Source of the DNA: an uncultured Eubacterium sp.
GTDB lineage: Bacteria > Bacillota > Clostridia > Lachnospirales > Lachnospiraceae
Direction: 5' to 3'
Length of the DNA stretch: 63,812 nt
Assembly (NCBI GenBank): GCA_910584345.1
Contig: CAJTZX010000015.1
Location: 1 to 63,812, forward strand
The notes under the pieces were generated by a model. It ran no database searches. It saw nothing but the letters and a program-made list of their open reading frames with translations, and was not told the DNA's origin. Shown one piece after another: positions 61,459 through 63,812 of this stretch (position 1 is the stretch's first letter; every line of letters begins with the position of its first letter). The position numbers and the translations under genes were made by a program.

Positions 61459-63564
61459 CTATGTTTCTTCTAATTTCATCGATATAAGACTGATAGACAG
61501 TTTTCTATGATCTCCGCTTTCACTGTCGGAATCAGACGGTCTTGCTGCATCCGGGAGTTTCAGCTTAATATCTAACTTCTGATTCTTTGCGTATCCGGAA
61601 GGAATCACCACCGAAACAGCTTTATTGGCAGACTCCTGAACGCAAACGCTTTGCATCAATAATTCATCGTTAGCATAGATTTCTACAGTCTGTTTGTCTT
61701 TAAAAACATTTCCATATTCAAAGCTAAACGCAATATCTTTATTGTGATAATCAGCTAACTGAAAAGTCATTTCAAATGTATTTCCCACAATTCCACACCC
61801 TGAGTCTGATGTATCCTTGATAATTCCCGTCTTAATCTGCCGGAACCACTCTTCTTGCGTTGTAAAGCGCAGCACATCTCCCATATTGTATTCTACAACA
61901 TTTTTCAGATCGCCGTCATAAACCTCCACCCCGTCTATATCTCTTGCATCATTTGGTATTACAAAGCGAGTGTAACTATTTGCTTCTACAATTTCATTCT
62001 CCGGAAAAAGCACCTCGCCAAAGCTATGTGCTGCTGTATGGAGTCTTTGCACATTCACATCGTTTACTTCAAACAAACTTTTTCCATAATCAGAATAGTC
62101 GTCTAAAAAAGAAGCTGCGATACTGGCATGTAGATTTTCAAATGTAGCAGGATTTGCATTTTTGCAAAACTTCTGTTTGGTATCTTTTGTCTTAACTAAA
62201 ACAGCCGGGTTCTGATATAACTGCATCCCTCCATGATCGGCTGTAATAAAAATCGTGTTATGATCGTAGATGCCGATTTCTTTCATTTTACTGATGATTT
62301 CGAACACAATCTTCATAGCTCCTCGAATCTGCTGATCTCTGGATGTTTCTGACATATCTGTCAATTCACAATTTTCATTCATTGTATAAGGCGGATGCGC
62401 TCCATACAAATGGTACATAGCGAATACCTTTCTTTCATTGTCCTTTTTCAACCCCTGATTTATATAATCCTTATAAAATTGCGGATCATCCAGCTGATAC
62501 ATATCTATATTGTTTTCAGAGACGGAAATGAAATTTGAAAAATCATCGCTATTAATCCAGAAATATTGTTTGAATATTTGCGGCATTGCATAAAAAGACA
62601 CCAACTGATACAATTGTTTTGTAAATCCTTGATAAGATGAGATCTTATATTCCTGTCCTTCTTCCAGATTATTTATGTTTTTTCTGTCTGCCCCGTTCAG
62701 GAGACTGTAATCCGTATATAGCCTCACATCAAAATTATTTTTTTGAAGATCCTGGAACAAGCTCGCATTTCCATATGCATCTTTATGGTATTCATCCAGT
62801 GAAACCGTAGTATCGTATGGTTTTCCCGTCAGTATGAGCGGTATCCCCAAAACTGTCGGCGCCCCGCCCGAAACTACATTGTCAAAATAGGTAAAATCCT
62901 GCAAATTTTCACGATAGGTTTCATCGCTTAAAATAATGTCTTCAAACCATGATGCATCTAGAGAATCGACCACAAATAAAATGATATTTTCCTGTTCCGA
63001 CAACTGAAACTGCTTATCTTTTGTAATCACAAAATCATTTTCAACTGTTTTTTCACTTGTAAATGCCAGAATGACGATCGTAACCATTTGCATAGCAGCA
63101 GCAAAATAACTGCTCCATTTTATTACACACATTGTTCTCTTTTTCTGAAATGTCAAAAAAATCTGCGGAATTGTTATGCACAGAATCCACACAAGAATAC
63201 TGACAAAACCATTCGAGCTATATTTTGACCAGTCAATAGTATTCCCATTTAGTACGCCAAAGTGCGGATTTAGAAAATTTCCTTGCAAATAAAATCCCAA
63301 TGCACAGCTAAAAACAACACCCATATAAATATGGTTTATTTTTTTACCTTTTCCGGAAAACAGAAAACCTATTCCTGTCAATAAAATAAACACCATCAAA
63401 CTTACCGCGCAGACCAAAGGAATGATTTTTTCAAACTCGATGGGAAATTCATCAATGTTCCCCAAAAATAAGGAACACGGCATAAATATACAAAACGTAA
63501 CAATGAAAAAACAAATGGGTGGAAAAATATTCAAAAACTGATCTTTTAACTTAAACCTTTCCAT
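61459..63564 (-). CDS. membrane sulfatase / LTA-synthase-like enzyme
   Basis: A 701-residue protein with five or so N-terminal membrane segments and an extracytoplasmic alkaline-phosphatase-superfamily domain. ENIILFVVDSLDASWF contains the first metal ligand (D200), SGGAPTVLGIPLILTGKPY the likely nucleophile threonine (T237), and FITADHGGMQ the late His/Asp ligands. A further beta-rich domain of about 170 residues follows at the C-terminus. Relatives include phosphoglycerol transferases and lipoteichoic acid synthases, so transfer of glycerol-phosphate from a lipid to a glycan is a fair inference; a sulfatase is less likely in this context. GAGAAAGGA precedes the ATG. Confidence 0.9.
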   Translation of the reverse strand: MERFKLKDQFLNIFPPICFFIVTFCIFMPCSLFLGNIDEFPIEFEKIIPLVCAVSLMVFILLTGIGFLFSGKGKKINHIYMGVVFSCALGFYLQGNFLNPHFGVLNGNTIDWSKYSSNGFVSILVWILCITIPQIFLTFQKKRTMCVIKWSSYFAAAMQMVTIVILAFTSEKTVENDFVITKDKQFQLSEQENIILFVVDSLDASWFEDIILSDETYRENLQDFTYFDNVVSGGAPTVLGIPLILTGKPYDTTVSLDEYHKDAYGNASLFQDLQKNNFDVRLYTDYSLLNGADRKNINNLEEGQEYKISSYQGFTKQLYQLVSFYAMPQIFKQYFWINSDDFSNFISVSENNIDMYQLDDPQFYKDYINQGLKKDNERKVFAMYHLYGAHPPYTMNENCELTDMSETSRDQQIRGAMKIVFEIISKMKEIGIYDHNTIFITADHGGMQLYQNPAVLVKTKDTKQKFCKNANPATFENLHASIAASFLDDYSDYGKSLFEVNDVNVQRLHTAAHSFGEVLFPENEIVEANSYTRFVIPNDARDIDGVEVYDGDLKNVVEYNMGDVLRFTTQEEWFRQIKTGIIKDTSDSGCGIVGNTFEMTFQLADYHNKDIAFSFEYGNVFKDKQTVEIYANDELLMQSVCVQESANKAVSVVIPSGYAKNQKLDIKLKLPDAARPSDSDSESGDHRKLSISLISMKLEET

Positions 63565-63579
63565 CGTCTTTATCCTTTC

Positions 63580-63812
63580 TCAAATGTTATTGGATTTCTT
63601 CCTCCAACAATCCAAAGTTTCTTGAACAGACTGATGCAGCGGAATTTTTGGCGCCCATCCGGTAAGTTTTTGTATTTTATAAATGTCTGCTTCCATTATC
63701 GGCACATCGGACGGACGATATTTTTCCGGATCTGTTTCTATATGGATGTTCGCCGTCGAATACTCTAATACGATCTTAAGAATCTCCCTGATGCTGACTG
63801 CATGACCGCTTC
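63580..63812 (-). CDS. GDP-4-dehydro-6-deoxy-mannose reductase-like, C-terminal part
   Basis: The window's right edge cuts this gene. The visible 77 residues (…IREILKIVLEYS, RPSDVPIMEADIYKIQKLTG, WAPKIPLHQSVQETL) are the C-terminus of a short-chain dehydrogenase/epimerase of the GDP-mannose dehydratase / Rmd type, which yields GDP-rhamnose. It stops 15 nt before the sulfatase-like gene and is therefore in the same operon. Which GDP-sugar reductase it is cannot be decided from the tail. Confidence 0.8.
   Translation of the reverse strand, partial: SGHAVSIREILKIVLEYSTANIHIETDPEKYRPSDVPIMEADIYKIQKLTGWAPKIPLHQSVQETLDCWRKKSNNI

Noticed and set aside
1..63812. CRISPR arrays, rRNA or tRNA genes, intact transposases
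   Set aside because: None were seen on reading both strands; the repeats present are tandem or palindromic and lack spacers.

Overview
The window reads as a chromosomal segment of an AT-rich, spore-forming Clostridia, most likely Lachnospiraceae. Support comes from the yqfC-yqfD-phoH-HD-ybeY block, a SpoVB/YtgP-type flippase, Rex, FtsK/SpoIIIE, TepA, a YebC-family regulator, the paired B12/radical-SAM genes and several protein families typical of gut Lachnospiraceae. Nearly all genes lie on the minus strand. Only the zinc-ribbon membrane protein and xpt (25.4-26.7 kb) are clearly plus-strand. I saw no rRNA, tRNA or CRISPR array.

Layout. 0-4.8 kb is an accessory and decaying stretch: a DUF1703-type AAA-ATPase/nuclease-like gene, an unrecognised 204-aa gene flanked by two diverged copies of a small repeat, a GyrI-like effector-binding protein, and remnants that include the C-terminus of a Fic protein. 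4.8-11.4 kb holds a 1007-aa zinc-ribbon protein of unknown role, two flavoproteins (COG2509 and HI0933/BaiN types) and a BofC-like membrane-anchored protein. A C-terminal scrap of a second AAA-ATPase_like gene lies between the second flavoprotein and the BofC-like gene. 11.6-19.2 kb holds a lipid-linked-sugar flippase, a YerB/DUF3048 lipoprotein, ybeY, a PgpH-like membrane protein with a degenerate HD site, phoH, yqfD and yqfC behind a sigma-E-like promoter. 19.2-25.3 kb holds dCMP deaminase, a short NeuB-family synthase, a large imperfect palindrome (about 165 bp), a Uma2 gene broken by one in-frame stop, a GT-C-like membrane protein, a GT2-GtrA fusion and rlmH. 25.4-47.8 kb is largely housekeeping: xpt, a chitobiase-C-like TPR protein, folD, ftsK, uppP, tepA, glgA, yebC, a CBS-domain protein, mazF, alr, NAD(P)HX repair, rex, ABC-F, a helix-turn-helix regulator, an EamA transporter, a secreted protein and a radical SAM pair. 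48.3-49.3 kb holds an Rpn/PDDEXK-family gene.

49.5-63.8 kb is the most interesting region: one long minus-strand cell-envelope operon that enters from the right edge and ends at a hairpin terminator near 49.46 kb. In transcription order it encodes the tail of a GDP-sugar reductase-like enzyme, a membrane sulfatase/LTA-synthase-like enzyme, a Wzm/Wzt-type ABC exporter, a methyltransferase, a two-domain GT2-GT4 glycosyltransferase, a GT-C-like protein with a C-terminal DUF4214-like module, a fusion of a YidC/Oxa1 insertase domain to a TagB/TagF-like glycerophosphotransferase, a small membrane protein, a signal peptidase I, a class V (aminoethylphosphonate/alanine-glyoxylate type) transaminase, a cysteine-rich DUF2284 protein and a LicC/PntC-like nucleotidyltransferase. 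My inference is that the operon builds, exports and decorates a surface glycopolymer, with an amine-bearing phospho- or phosphono-group activated as a CMP derivative and transferred by a membrane-embedded YidC-TagB hybrid. This is the best candidate in the window for an undescribed system.
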